Assembly (NCBI GenBank): GCA_021234155.1 | Contig: JAJEKV010000027.1 | Span: 5,022,623 to 5,086,622, forward strand | Length of the DNA stretch: 64,000 nt | Direction of reading: 5' to 3' | Origin: Isoetes taiwanensis | Lineage: Eukaryota > Streptophyta > Lycopodiopsida > Isoetales > Isoetaceae | In this document: positions 36,108-49,989 of the stretch, piece after piece | Layout of the letters: each line of letters opens with the position of its first letter | How positions within the stretch are numbered: the stretch's first letter is position 1 | The notes under the pieces: model-generated | Database searches by the model: none | Told to the model about the DNA's origin: nothing | Seen by the model: the letters and a program-made list of their open reading frames with translations, nothing else | Made by a program: the position numbers and the translations under genes

Positions 36108-36800
36108 TGCATCAGCTGCAAATGTTATTGTGCATGTGAATGGAAGATGTTTATGATACCATGAGTGTCTGTGCAAGGTTGTTTGGCATATTAAACTGTC
36201 AAACTTTCAATGACGTACAGACAATGGAAGCCCAAACATCAATTAGATAAGTTATCTTATTCGATCTTAGTAAGAATGCAATTAATCTTGGTGTAAAAGA
36301 TGGCAATCCTGTAACCCACTATTTAAATTTTGTTATTTATAGAAACTTGTGAATTAGAAGGTCATGGATTAGAGTAAAAACTAGTTTTCTTGCAAGGACA
36401 TTTTAACTTTATTAATTGCAAGGGCATTTGGGCCATGTTACATTATTGTTTTCTGAGTAGGTAGGGTAGATATGATCTGAACGGATTGCCGACAACACTT
36501 TGTAAAAAGTGCAATGTGATTGATTTGGGGCACATGTTTAATTGTTGCCCAATGCTCGGGGATCACCAATTTTCTTTCCCACATAGAGTCATGTGGAGGT
36601 AAACTGCAACAATGGGCTTCAAAAAGTGGAGTGATGACTTGAATTTTGGATTCAATAGATATACCTAGAAGCATGCGGTTGGCTTCCCAAATCAAATGTT
36701 TAATCCTTAAGCAAGCAATGTGTTAACTTCTTTAAGACCTTATAAAGTTTGAAATTAAGAGAAGGTTGTTGCCCCCGAGGGACATAGGCCTATATGGTGA

Positions 36801-37455
36801 TGTATAATCTAATGTCCTACCTTACCTCTCAGGGTATTTATTGTTCTTTGCCTTTTGCAAATAGACATATTAATATCGAACCATCATTTACGTATAAACG
36901 TAAAATGGGCTAGATAACGAAAATGCAATGGTTGGATTTGAATAAAAGGTCTAACTGTGCATCAAACATTCGTATTGCAGAGTAAAAAGATTGAACAAGA
37001 TGCCAAAGTTGCAACGATAGCATGGCAATAATAGCACTGATTTTTGCTGTCAGAAGCACTGATCTGTTTGTTTACTTGGGCACTATGCTTTGTTTGTTGC
37101 TTTGCTCTTCTTTCTACTCCAGTTTGTACTCTGACACTTTGTCTCCTCTAGGCAGCTTTGTGCATGAAACAAGAATCAATCACATATGTTTGGTTTCTGT
37201 AATCTTCGAAAAAAAGTTAATGGATCGCTTCAAATTTAAGTCACTGGGTACCATTTCGTGGAATTTGACTGTTAAATGCTAGTTACATGCAGATTTTCAA
37301 CATTCTTGTTTGTTTTGCTAAATGAAAAATGGAATGTAACCTAGAAGCAGAATCGAAAACAGAATGTAACATGGAATGTAAACTAAAATCCCGAATGTAA
37401 TGAAGATGTTGCAAGACACTCTTCCAATCCAAATTATTGGAAAAGAATATGGCCA
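36801..37455. other. Possible BiP upstream region, no gene recognised
   Basis: No coding sequence for the missing BiP N-terminus was found here. The region may hold original BiP promoter sequence, given the element immediately downstream. Confidence 0.4.
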
Positions 37456-37474
37456 CGTGGCATTGCACGATTGG
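37456..37474 (-). promoter_or_regulatory. ER stress response element (ERSE), perfect match
   Basis: On the minus strand the sequence is CCAAT, nine bases, CCACG, the ERSE consensus bound by NF-Y together with bZIP factors (ATF6 in animals, bZIP28/60 in plants) at BiP promoters. It overlaps CCACGTGG at 37453-37460. Further CCAAT (37424) and CCACGT (37491) motifs are close by. ERSE works in either orientation. It lies only about 52 bp before the first recognised BiP exon, so the core promoter and first exon(s) appear to have been lost between them. Confidence 0.6.
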
Positions 37475-37525
37475 TTTAGACGGCTGAATGCCACGTAAGT
37501 TCCTTTTTCTGTTTGTTCCTTTTCT

Positions 37526-39600
<2,075 letters not shown>

Positions 39601-41547
39601 ATATCAAGCAAAAGTTTTGTAGGATTTCAAAAACGTAATTCTTTATTGGTTTGGGCGAGGATGAACGACACAAATATTGAGAATCCATCATCATGGGACT
39701 TGTAAATATCATTCTGAGATCTATTTTTAGCATGATTCAAGATCGTGCTTGGAAAAGCAATACTATGTTGAATATCATTGTCTAAATCTTGTCTCTATGT
39801 TGGAATAGATAACTGTTGTATTCTAACTTCCGTTTTTCAGTTATTGTTTTTTCCACAAACTAAAACCACCCATTGGCCTCTTCCTTCAAAAACGATGGAA
39901 GTGTTTGACATTTACCCTTGCATCTGGACTGATATATCTTCTACTTTATGTAATTAAGTTACAAGCTATAAATTTTGGGAAATTATTGAAGACTTGTCTT
40001 AGGACATGGAAGTCTTCTTCCCTAAGCCATGCACCAAATCTTTAAGGAGTTTTTCAGCTCTTGCTGCCTTTCAAGCCGCAAATCTACCTTTGTATATTAG
40101 CAATGACCACCCTTCATGTTAGGTAATAACCTATCTATCCAGATTGCTAAATATCATGCATCAGCCACATCGTATACAAATCATCCTTTAGTTGTGATCT
40201 ATATTCAGTAGAGTCACCAATCCAATTACTCCTTTACGTATCCGTTAACCGTCTTGTGCCTTCTAAGCCACTATTATATGGCCCTTATATTGTAAACCTA
40301 CCTATCATTGGGAGTTATAATCCAACATTGTCCTACATCCTGGAAATGTTACTCATTACATTTCTCTGTCATGATGTCATCTTTAGCTGTTACGGCATTC
40401 CAAATGACTTGGCATCCGTTTTAAGCCATAGTCATGGTCTAAGAGCGGGTGAGCCTTCAGATAAATCGTGAATTACAAGGTGCTTGCCTTGTACTTTGTG
40501 AGCCTTTCTACAATTATCTATGTTGAGACAACACGGACTTGTATCCATGTTCGAGACCTCCATGAAACCCATGGCGTCACCTCCGCCTTGATCCGTATGG
40601 ATCATGTGGGAAAAGCTAGTTTTACGTGTCTATTCAAGACACATTTTAGCTTCTAGCATGTAACTCCTATTTGATACCTATCCCGGAATTGTACTATTGT
40701 ACTACTCAACCCCACTACCTTAAGCTTTATTCTATTGGCGTTGACATTTACTTCAAGTGCAAACTACCACATCATACTCTAGCATGCAACGGATTGATCA
40801 TCCTTTGCACATTTCGAGCGTATCTCCGGACCCTCCATCAAGAACTTTAGGATACGCCGTCTTTCTCTCCTAGTGTCACCACCTAGATTACCTCTCCGGC
40901 AAAGATGTTTATCGTATGTGTCCATGCTATGTACATAACAAACATATATCCTCATCCCACAATCGCTAGAGATCTGCTCTAACTTAGCTGAAATGTAACC
41001 TTTGTAGTTCTTATGATGTGGTCGTACCACCTACTTCCCAAATGGGCGGGGGCCAACTCGTTGGACTTGTACATGCTGATGTATTCACATGTGCAGGGCC
41101 GATGCTTGATGCGTGACTTGCCCATGTATGGATCTCTGCATAGCGAGTTTAAGCACCAAGGTGCATTTAACATACTTATCATAAGAAGGTTTAAGGATAC
41201 TTCCTTCTATTGCAGTTTTTGATTAACCGTCATTTGTTTAACTAACCCCAATGCTGAGGACAGCATTATTTTCTAAGAGGGGGTGAATGTGACGTTCCAT
41301 GTATTTATATGGTATATGTATAAATAAGCTGACACGTCACCCAATAAAGGTACGCCACCATGGAGTATCTTAACCTAAGGGGTTGACCTAAAAGGGATGA
41401 ATTTAAACTTATGGTACTTTAACCCCGTACATAAACTATAATTTTCCCATGGGATTATGCCATAGTTCCAAAGGTTTCTACCACAGTCCAAGGCCTTTTT
41501 TCCACTTCTCTTCCTAAAATTCTCCTTGTGGAAACTTAGAAACTTGT
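39601..41547. other. 3' flank of BiP and intergenic sequence
   Basis: 39601-40000 is the BiP 3' region, shared with 19640-20010. The remainder (40000-41547) has short frames only and nothing recognisable. Confidence 0.5.
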
Positions 41548-41965
41548 TTTTTGGGTTGCCCCTAAGGGGCAAACCCTTGCTCATATGGGTTTTTGGCATA
41601 TCCTAAGTATATGCTAGAATATTCTTAGAATATGTCGGAAACTGCTCCAAACCCTTTCTTGCCTGTAAACTGGCGGTCGCCATCGTTGGTGGGTGGCCAC
41701 TGTGCAAACCGGCTAACCGGCTGTGCTATTTCTACTGAATCTGAATCTGAGAGCAGAGCTCTTCTGCCTATCTCTTCTCGAATCTTGTGTTGCTCTTCCA
41801 AGTGATTTGGTCATGGTTGAAACTGCAAATGTGCATTGAGTCTGAAAAAAGATCACTAGAGCGACGACATGAAATATTAGGGACTGCTCGCACACAGGGG
41901 AACCCTTCCTTTGGCCATGAATAGATTACATTCTTTCCATCTGTTTGGATTCCAAAGCATCTTGC
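41548..41965 (+). repeat. 417-bp duplicated block, copy 1 (upstream of DCN1-like gene)
   Basis: Nearly identical to 48872-49287. It starts with the gggttgcccc/ggggcaaaccc palindrome and ends within a segment reading MNRLHSFHLFGFQ from an ATG at about 41919. In this copy that frame runs on for about 45 codons (MNRLHSFHLFGFQSILHTTC) to a GTAGG donor-like site at about 42033. Confidence 0.85.
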
Positions 41966-42589
41966 ATACAACCTGTAGAAAACAAGATGGCCATGCATGC
42001 TTGCCGATCTTGTGCTCTGTCACTGCTCTTAGTTGGTAGGAAAAACAGTGCAAATGATCAGTCCAGAATTTGTTCTACATGTATCTGTTCCTTGGGCACC
42101 TACCTTTACATAAAGGAGCTTAATTTGCCATAGGGTCAATCATTTTCCAAGTAAAAGATGTTTGAATTTCTATGAATTTTGTTAACGCATTCCTTAAATT
42201 GAAGGTTAGCTTTTATGGTTTTTCTTCTTGTTGTTATTCCTTTCTTGATCCCATTGTGGAATGAAGTTTTGGAGCCCATTGCAGTATAAGCTTGGGAGAG
42301 CTATTCGGGACAAAGTTCAGCAATTTATGGCCATCTCTGGAGCAAGGTATTACAGTTGCCTAGAGTAGTTTTTAAAGCTTATTTCGAAAATATGGCTATA
42401 TGGCTGCGCGTTACACTCCATTGGACATGCATCTGGCCATTATGTATGCCAAATGTTACCTTTATAAGATACCTTACAGGAGCTTCCTCAGAAAGTACTC
42501 AAAAGCATACCATTAGTAATGCTGTGGGGATAAACTTATTATTGAAAAGGCAATAAAAATAATGTTCTCGTATGTTTTCATTTTTTGAA

Positions 42590-42983
42590 GAAGCAAAGAA
42601 GATGCATATTTTACAAAGTTGAAGTTACACGATGACTTATGGAATCGCTAGGGAAATTAGTTTTTATATGCACTTTGGTGTATTTTTGTTTCTTGAATTT
42701 TACAGCACAATTTGAGATCATAATAGACAATAACATTGATCCCTTCAATCTCAGTTTTCTCATAAGCATATTGCTAGTTGTGGATAGATTTACTGTTGAA
42801 ACAGGCAGTAAAATAATGCTTTATTATGTTATGTTTTGAAGCACACGAGATGCACATTCCACCAAGTTGATGTTACACGATGACTTTTAAAAATGATAGA
42901 GGAATTTTACTTTCAGGGATGCACTTTGGTGTATTTATGCTTCCTTGAATTTTACAGCACAATTAAGATCATCATAGACAATT
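42590..42983 (+). repeat. Tandem duplication inside the DCN1-like intron, about 249-bp period
   Basis: 42590-42760 recurs at 42838-42983 and continues beyond the element at 43942. Both copies include gttacacgatgactt, gcactttggtgtattt and acattgatcccttcaat. Copy 1 ends in ctcag, a decoy of the true acceptor. Confidence 0.85.
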
Positions 42984-43941
42984 CAGTGTTGTTTACGTAC
43001 CCGTATTTTACGTTTACATACGTCCCGTACCTTCTTCACAGTACTATACGTACTATACCTATAAGTTGACAGGTCAAATTGAGCTCTTGTTTTATTAATA
43101 CCGTACTTAACGTATTAATACGTACAGTACGTATGATACGTACTTTATAAAAAAAAAGCGTCCAAATGACATTAGACCAATAGAATTGGTAAAATTATAC
43201 ATTAGGAAAAATACATTATTATATATTATAGAATAGGAGTAAAAACACATTAGGAGACTTTAGACATCAGGGAAATTATGGAATTATAGTTTAAAAAAAA
43301 AGAATAAAAAAAGAAAAAAGAAAAAACCAATCTTCTTGCAAATAAAAACCCAAAACCTTTGCGTTTTCCCCCTTTTTCTTCTTACCCTAGCCGCTAAATC
43401 GGAATGGAGATGGAGATGCAGACCCATCTTTCTCCTTGTTTTGTCATGGCAGGAGGCAGACCTTCTTCTTAATACTTCAGTAGCTTGCATTCATGCCAGG
43501 AAAGAAATATACAGGTCAGCGGCGGTTAATAGCTTCGGATGCAACAGATGAGCAACAATTACTTGAATTTATTTGTCCGTGGGTGTAGATTGCAAACTAG
43601 AATATATAACTCTTAAATAGACATATTTTGGATTGAAAACTTTGAGAAATACTTAATTTTCTAGAGTAATATACTCTGGTTCATTATTTAAAACTTGAAG
43701 TTCTTCATATTAGTTGTTATTGCAACTATTTCAACTGCAATACAAGAAATAATAGTTCTAAAAAATTATAGGAAGTACTTAACGTAATGTACGTAAAATA
43801 CGTATTTTACGTATTTAATAAGTATTTTATAATTCCAAAAAACGTATTTAAAGTACTTTTTAAATAAGAGGTATGCCTACGGTATTAATACGTTAAGTAC
43901 GTATAATACCCGTACCGTACTAAACGTACCTGACAACACTG
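42984..43941. mobile_element. Non-autonomous hAT-type element, 958 bp, in DCN1-like intron
   Basis: Terminal inverted repeat CAGTGTTGT at the left end and ACAACACTG at the right. Perfect 8-bp target duplications AGACAATT lie at 42976-42983 and 43942-43949. Both subterminal regions are dense in TACGTA/ACGTA motifs, and the interior has no transposase. The right end is only about 33 bp from the splice acceptor at 43974. Confidence 0.93.
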
Positions 43942-44080
43942 AGACAATTACATTGATCCCTTCAATATTTTCAGCGAGAAGGCAGCCTTAATGGCGCTAA
44001 AAGCAAGTGATTGGAATCTAGAAGGAGCTTTTGAATTCTTCTACAATCAACCACCAGTAAGGCCCATGATTGACCCACGC

Positions 44081-44152
44081 TATGTTGAAGAGCTTTATAT
44101 GCGCTATAAAGGTATTTATGTTGAAGAGCTTTATATGCGCTATAAAGGTATT
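44081..44152 (+). repeat. 36-bp tandem duplication containing a splice donor
   Basis: Two exact copies of a 36-bp unit (44081-44116, 44117-44152) contain the exon end VEELYMRYK and its GTATTT donor. The unit is a multiple of three, so either donor (exon end 44111 or 44147) keeps the frame. Confidence 0.95.
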
Positions 44153-45288
44153 TGGAGTTTTGATGATCAGTTTATAATTCTAAGTGTGAATATAAACTTG
44201 GGGTTGGTGTATAATGCAGACCGGTATGTGGATATGATACTAGTTGATGGTGTTGCTCTATTTTGCGATGACTTACAGGTAGCTTTATGGCAGGGTCTCA
44301 CAACTATTTTTATTGTTTGCACGTCTTTATGCCCCTTTGAGCTTATCTTTTGAATTTTGTAACAGGTAGATCCTGGAGACATTGTCACGGTGAGAATATA
44401 CATCCTGCTATATTAAGAAATATCATTTTGGGCAGTGTGTAGGGCATAGAACAGATTGCATCAAAGTTAGTCCTCCATTCTGCTTATTTTATGGCTGTTG
44501 TTTGTCATGTATTTAGTCTAAGGAGACAGATATTCAAGAATATGATATCATGATTTTGTGGTAGTCAACATGGCTTGGCATTGTAGGTGCTGATGTAAAT
44601 TTTGTTCTTGCCTCTAGCTTGTCATATCATGGCATATGAAGGCAGCTACAATGTGTGAGTTTTCAAGACAAGAGTTCATTGGAGGACTACAGCCCCTTGG
44701 GTAATTTAATTCTTTTTATTTGCTTTGGCTCTAGTTGTTCACAGAATAGATGAATCCAGAGTGTAGTTTAATTCTAATTTGAATTTCGTGAAATATACAA
44801 CTTCGCTTTTAATTGGGCAAAAGAGAAGGTTAGGTTTCAGGTACATTGAAGAAGATATACGAACATAACTAAATTTGTGAAAGTATTCTAAATTGCAGGC
44901 CCAAAAGTCTCTAGCATTAGATACTGCACTAGCAATGTGGCGGCTGCTATTTGCAGAGCGCCCTTGGCCATTAGTTGAATATTGGTGCCAGTTCTTGCAA
45001 GTAAGTTGCAACATTGTTTATATGAAGAGTTTATAAAGTTTTGCTTCAAAAGCATAATAAAGCAATATCGAAGGATACATGGTCCCAGTTGTATGAATTT
45101 GCAAGGGTAACTTCCTTTTCTGGCATATTCTATATAGTACTATGTATTTTTCTGATTATAACACCGAATTTCAGAACATCGACCCATCCCTCTCAAACTA
45201 TGATGCTGAAGGAGCCTGGCCATATTTGATTGATGAGTTCGTCAAATACCTAAAGGAGATTGGAGTAGTGCAATCGAATAATAGCTAG

Positions 45289-48200
45289 CAAAGGGGATGC
45301 TTTGGGAAGCTGTATCATATTTTAACATATTTCGTTTGTGGATATATGACCAGACTGAAGGAATTTGTTTGTGGATATTTTATATGACCAGACTGAAGGA
45401 ATTTTATCAATGTTCGTCTTTGTATCTGTTTAATGAAGCGCCATGATATACAGCTTTGCTTTTGACAACATCCCTGCAGGTTTTTCTTCATGGCTGGATA
45501 TGACTTTGGGTAAAGAACATTGTTTACTATAGATAATTTACAATTTTTTTCTTATACTTTAAACGGCACTTTCGTCTAATGTTGAGACTTGTCAGGGTAC
45601 CTTTGATGCATGTGTCTTTCTGCTTTACAGAAATGCGCATGGCGGGCCTTGACAAAGTTGTGAACTCGGCAATCAATGAACTTAATTGATGAATATGCAT
45701 TATGACTTGCTATGAAATTGTCTTTTCATTTGTAACTTGGTGTTCGGTGTGGATTCTTACCTACACATATTGAGACTAAGATTAACCATTATTTTAGTTT
45801 ATTAAAGGGAAAAACTACAATATACCCCTAACTTTTTGCAAAATTCAATGATTTTATAGCAAAACATTCAAGCCAAAGGATATTTAGATAGAAAATTGTA
45901 TTGTTCACGAAAACCACTACTAACATTAAGGATTATGGTGGTTGTCAAAATTGCTATGTGTAACTTGACCAGGGATCTATAAACTTCCAATGTTTGAGTT
46001 TGGTATTTTGAGAGGTGCTTGTAGTAATGGTTTGGGCTAAGATTTTAGTGCGGTATAGTATTGGAAAGCATATATTTTGAGCGATTTGAGCAACTTGATG
46101 GCGTTTAGTTGTCATGGAAACAATGTGTTTGAATTTTTCAGGGCATGTGCAATGTCTGGATATGGAATTCCGGAGATGTCACGTGATGGGGTTGCCTTGG
46201 AAGACATTAACCTCCTGTGTGCCGATGAAAATAGGAAGGGAAAGTGGTTCGCCTGCGCCAAGGAATTTTCGCTGCCTCCAAACATCTGCACATGCAATTT
46301 TGATTGTCTGAACTGTTCTGTGCTTGATGGGTCTGTAAATTTGAGTGGCGATCCTTAAATCCGGCCTGATAATACAAATCGGGTCGGCTTTAGCTTCCTT
46401 GCTGCCTACAATCACATGCAAACCATTTCCATGTCTCCAAACAGCCGCAGAACCAGTTTCGGTTCAGGGAAGTATGCAGCAGAGGAGTTGGTTTTGGGTA
46501 AACAAGCTGAGTCATCGAAGTTAGGTGGGCCAATCTTAGCGATCTATTGGAGAACAGAAGAACATTGTTGGCGATCATGGCAGGCCTGGGCTGTGTATTC
46601 ATTCCAGCTGTCCATTGTTTGTATTTTTTTTTTTTTTTTTTAGCACTGTGTAATGGTGATGTGCAGAGGATTTGATGTGAATGCCATGGTCATAAGCAAA
46701 GGTTCCAAAGTTAGTGAATGGTGAAATTGCATGTTCACATGTTTGAAATTGACCTTAGGAAGTGGCAAAGCATTTCCTTGGCAAAAAGATATTAGCTATT
46801 GGTTTGACATCATGCCCAGGATATGCTGAAGATCAATGACTCATATTCAATCTAAAGAACAAAACCCATAATACTTGAATAAAGAATAAACCCATAAGCC
46901 ATTCTTCAAGAATAATGGTGGCACTCCACTATTGAAGGTGGGCTCTTGGTCTCGTGGACGATAAAAACATTCAATTCAATTCTAATTTAGAACACTGGCA
47001 ACACTAATTCAGATCTTTTGCATTGAAAATAAGACCCCTTAGGATAATTTCCATGTCGAAGCACATTAAATTTGCATTGGATGTCATGAAGGCGACCAAT
47101 CAATGGCGTGGAAGCACACTAAATTTGCATTGGGTGTCATGAAGGCAGACAATAGATGGCGTGGGCGATATGTAGGTCACTATACAACAATATTTGCAAG
47201 GTTCAATATACCAAGTCTGTCTGCTGTTGCTAAAGCATGTGCATGCGCTTGTGAAGAAGTCATGTGCCATGTTAATACTTGAACAACTGTCCTTGTAGGC
47301 AAAAACAATATACAAATTCAAGGATCTTATCTATTAAGCTGCATTCTTAGTAGCTAATAGAACATTCTGGTGAATGTTAAAGCTTTGAGTAACATTCATA
47401 GGTGACAACCATCTTTGAAAGGATCTTTATCCTGGCCATGAGCTTCCTGGAAATTATATACTTAATGATGATAATGGACACGTTTAGATCGCTATATCTA
47501 TATAGCCACACTGCATGAACTCCTTACCAGTAGGCTTCTACCGTGGGTGCAAGATTATTTAGTAAATCCACCTGGGCTTTGAGGCTTGTGCTCTCTCATG
47601 CGAGTCTAAAGCTAAGCTATAAGCGATTGATAGCATGCTAATACCACTGAAGGGCTGGACATGATACCAATGTATCTTGCATCAATGTACTCTCAAAATA
47701 GATTAAAACTGGTTTTAGACGAAGTTGATCATATAAGTAGTACATCATCTTGAATCTTCTGTGTACTTGATGCTATTTGCAATATTGAGTGCTTTCTGCT
47801 ACAAGTGCAAACTGCTTGTGGTGGTCCATAAATTGAACCACAAAGATGGCATGGAACAACACGATGCGCATTGTGCTCGTGCAATGTGGTGCCTAATAGT
47901 CAAAGCCTTGCAACTGGTGATCAATACTATTAGGACTTAAAAAACTCTAGCAAATGCATTTGTACATTTACTGTTTGTGCCCTGAGATCCTAACCAAATG
48001 TTCGCGAGTGAGTCAAATAGCAACCTTTGCTGGTAAATATATGGCGCAAGACGGTTTGATTTAATGACATGCAAGTGCTAACAGATTGGATCATGGAGGT
48101 TGCCATGATATGGGAAGCTACGAATCATTATCTCAAGGAGATGAAGTCAGTGAAGGAACTATATCCATGTCCAGCAAAATGGACACTTGCTGATCCATTT

Positions 48201-48871
48201 GCTTCAAACGAATCGCTGCAATTGGGCATGCAAACATTAGCATCACGATAGAGCCGAGATCGGTTTAGATGCGAAGCGACCATAAAGTAGCATTCATCAA
48301 TATCCTTAATCCATTATCCACTCTTCCCCCCAAGAAATGGATCATATTAGGCCTCTGCAAGAGCCTGATACTCATAGCTCAGCAGGCTCTACGGCGAGTA
48401 CCTAGTTGACATGTACTCGAGTGTCGATGGCCAGTGTCCCAACTACATTGCAACAGAAGGACGTCATTAGAATCTAGCGCATATGAAGAAGACTCTATTA
48501 ACGATGATGGCAAGAACACCCACCAATGAATACTGTAAGCATCCTTCTTAAGATGTAAAAGATGGTGTTCCGTGCAGGTCTTCAGCTTGCTTGCATTGTC
48601 GAGGGAGTATGGGAAGCACAAGTTCTTTACAACAACAATGGCAAAGCCCAATTGGCTCAAAATCAAGTGCAAGCTAGCACCCAGTAAGAATGCATTGGAC
48701 ATTCTAGTGGTGTCATCAGGTTGTTCAACAAAACACTCCAATAAGTGAACGGCATCATCCAATTACATGCATGTTATGGTGGAAAAAAAGTCACATATCA
48801 ATACCTACAAATGTAATGCAATTTCTACTTTGGAGCTTTTTTTCCTATGCCATAAGAAGAACTAAGCTATT
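45289..48871. other. Intergenic, no supported gene
   Basis: Short frames only. 46077-46358 is open for 93 codons (MSDLSNLMAFSCHGNNVFEF...) without a recognised domain. 47040-47160 contains two imperfect copies of an agcacattaaatttgcattgg-type segment. 47500-48780 has the look of a decayed transposable element, but no diagnostic motif is left. Confidence 0.4.
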
Positions 48872-49287
48872 TTTTGGGTTGCCCCTAACAGCCAAACTCT
48901 TGCTCATATGGGTTTTCGGCATATTCTAAGTATATGCTGGAATATTTTTAGAATATGTCAGAAACTGCTCCAAACCCTTTGTTGCCTCTAAACTGGCGGT
49001 CGCATCGTTGCTGGGTGGCCACTGTGCAAACCGGCTATCCGGCTGTGTTTTTTCTATTGAATCTGAATATGAGAGCAGAGCTCTTCTGCCTATCTCTTGT
49101 CGAATCTTGTGTTGTTCTTCCAAGTGATTTGGTCATGCTTGAAACTGCAAATGTGCATTGAGTCTGAAAAAAGATCACTAGAGCGACGACATAAAATATT
49201 AGGGACTGCTCACACACAGGGGAACCCTTCCTTTGGCCATGAATAGATTACATTCTTTCCATCTATTTGGATTCCAAATCATCTTGC
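48872..49287 (+). repeat. 417-bp duplicated block, copy 2 (upstream of Ycf20-like gene)
   Basis: Partner of 41548-41965. The ATG at about 49240 again reads MNRLHSFHLFGFQ. It lies about 350 bp upstream of the Ycf20-like exon and could encode the start of its transit peptide, but this is not proven. Confidence 0.8.
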
Positions 49288-49588
49288 CTACTTGTTTTGC
49301 GCTTTGAAATTCCAAGTAAGGCTTGCTATTTGAGTTAATGATTTGAAACGTAGGTCTAAATGCCTTTGTCTGATAAGTTGCACGCTTGCAAATACATTGA
49401 AGAGAATAGCTATGCTTTTGAAGTGCAAGCTTGTTCTTTAGCATGTTTAGGTCTTTGTCCTTCGTTTTTCAAGCCTTCTGTGGTTCAACATAGACATATT
49501 TTTTGTGAACTACATATTAGGGCTATATGCTTAACATACTTTCATCATTTAAGTAATTTAGGCTATTTGTGAAGGAGAATATATGCAG

Positions 49589-49989
49589 CAAACACATCTG
49601 GTCAAGGATTACCAGGGAATGGTGACACTAATGGGTTCAGAAGCAGCAATCCTCTTCAGGCTAGTAGTACTCGTCTGGGACAAATTATTGGAGCGTGCAC
49701 TAGAGAAATTGTAAAATTTAATTCTGTTAGGAGAAATTTCACATTGAAGATCTTCCTTCTTCTCTTGGGGTTCTATATCGCAAATGCATTGGCTACCATT
49801 TTGAGACAAACTGGTGACTGGGATGTTTTAGTTGCTGCAATCTTAGTGGCAGTGATAGAGGGAATAGGATTTATGTATAGAATGCCACAATTTTTAGAGA
49901 AGTTCCAATTCATTGTGGATTTACGTAACTGTTGGAAAGCTGAGCTTTCATTTGGACTTTTTGTTGATGCTTTTAAGATTGGAAGTTAA
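49589..49989 (+). CDS. Ycf20-like plastid membrane protein, C-terminal exon
   Basis: After an ATATGCAG acceptor, the frame reads ANTSGQGLPG... then TRLGQIIGACTREI and the family core FYIANALATILRQTGDWDVL, followed by a second hydrophobic stretch (VAAILVAVIEGIGFMY) and the conserved end FGLFVDAFKIGS before TAA. Nuclear Ycf20-like proteins are imported into chloroplasts; one Arabidopsis member affects non-photochemical quenching. The core length and the LLLGFYIANALAT motif fit the family well. The N-terminal exon with the transit peptide was not confidently placed; 49240 (MNRLHSFHLFGFQ) and 49360-49572 are candidates. The exon is open throughout. Confidence 0.85.

Larger units (their letters stand above)
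30657..36800 (+). repeat. Mosaic duplicated block, copy B
   Basis: Second copy of the block seen at 20162-24460. Relative to copies A and C, it lacks about 400 bp of PPR coding sequence at 31208 (junction aaacca/tctggatg), carries a hAT-type element at 31751-33222, and has a 170-bp retroposed insert at about 34501-34668. It ends at the same tatatggtga boundary as A. Confidence 0.85.
42285..45288 (+). pseudogene. DCN1-like protein (cullin neddylation factor), one exon decayed
   Basis: Exon candidates: 42285-42346 (YKLGRAIRDKVQQFMAISGA, UBA-like), 43975-44147 (EKAALMALKASDWNLEGAFE), 44220-44278 (DRYVDMILVDGVALFCDDLQ), 44366-44389, 44618-44700 (LVISWHMKAATMCEFSRQEF), 44735-44828, 44899-45000 (QKSLALDTALAMW), 45053-45106 (HNKAISKDTWSQLYEFAR), 45175-45288 (YDAEGAWPYLIDEFVKYLK, then stop). 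The order matches plant DCN1-like proteins, a UBA domain followed by the potentiating-neddylation domain, which promote NEDD8/RUB attachment to cullins. The initiator exon was not identified. Exon 44735-44828 keeps a correct length phase and a good end (FREIYNFAFNWAKEK), but its first half has in-frame TGA, TAA and TAA. Hence it is probably a pseudogene. Confidence 0.85.
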
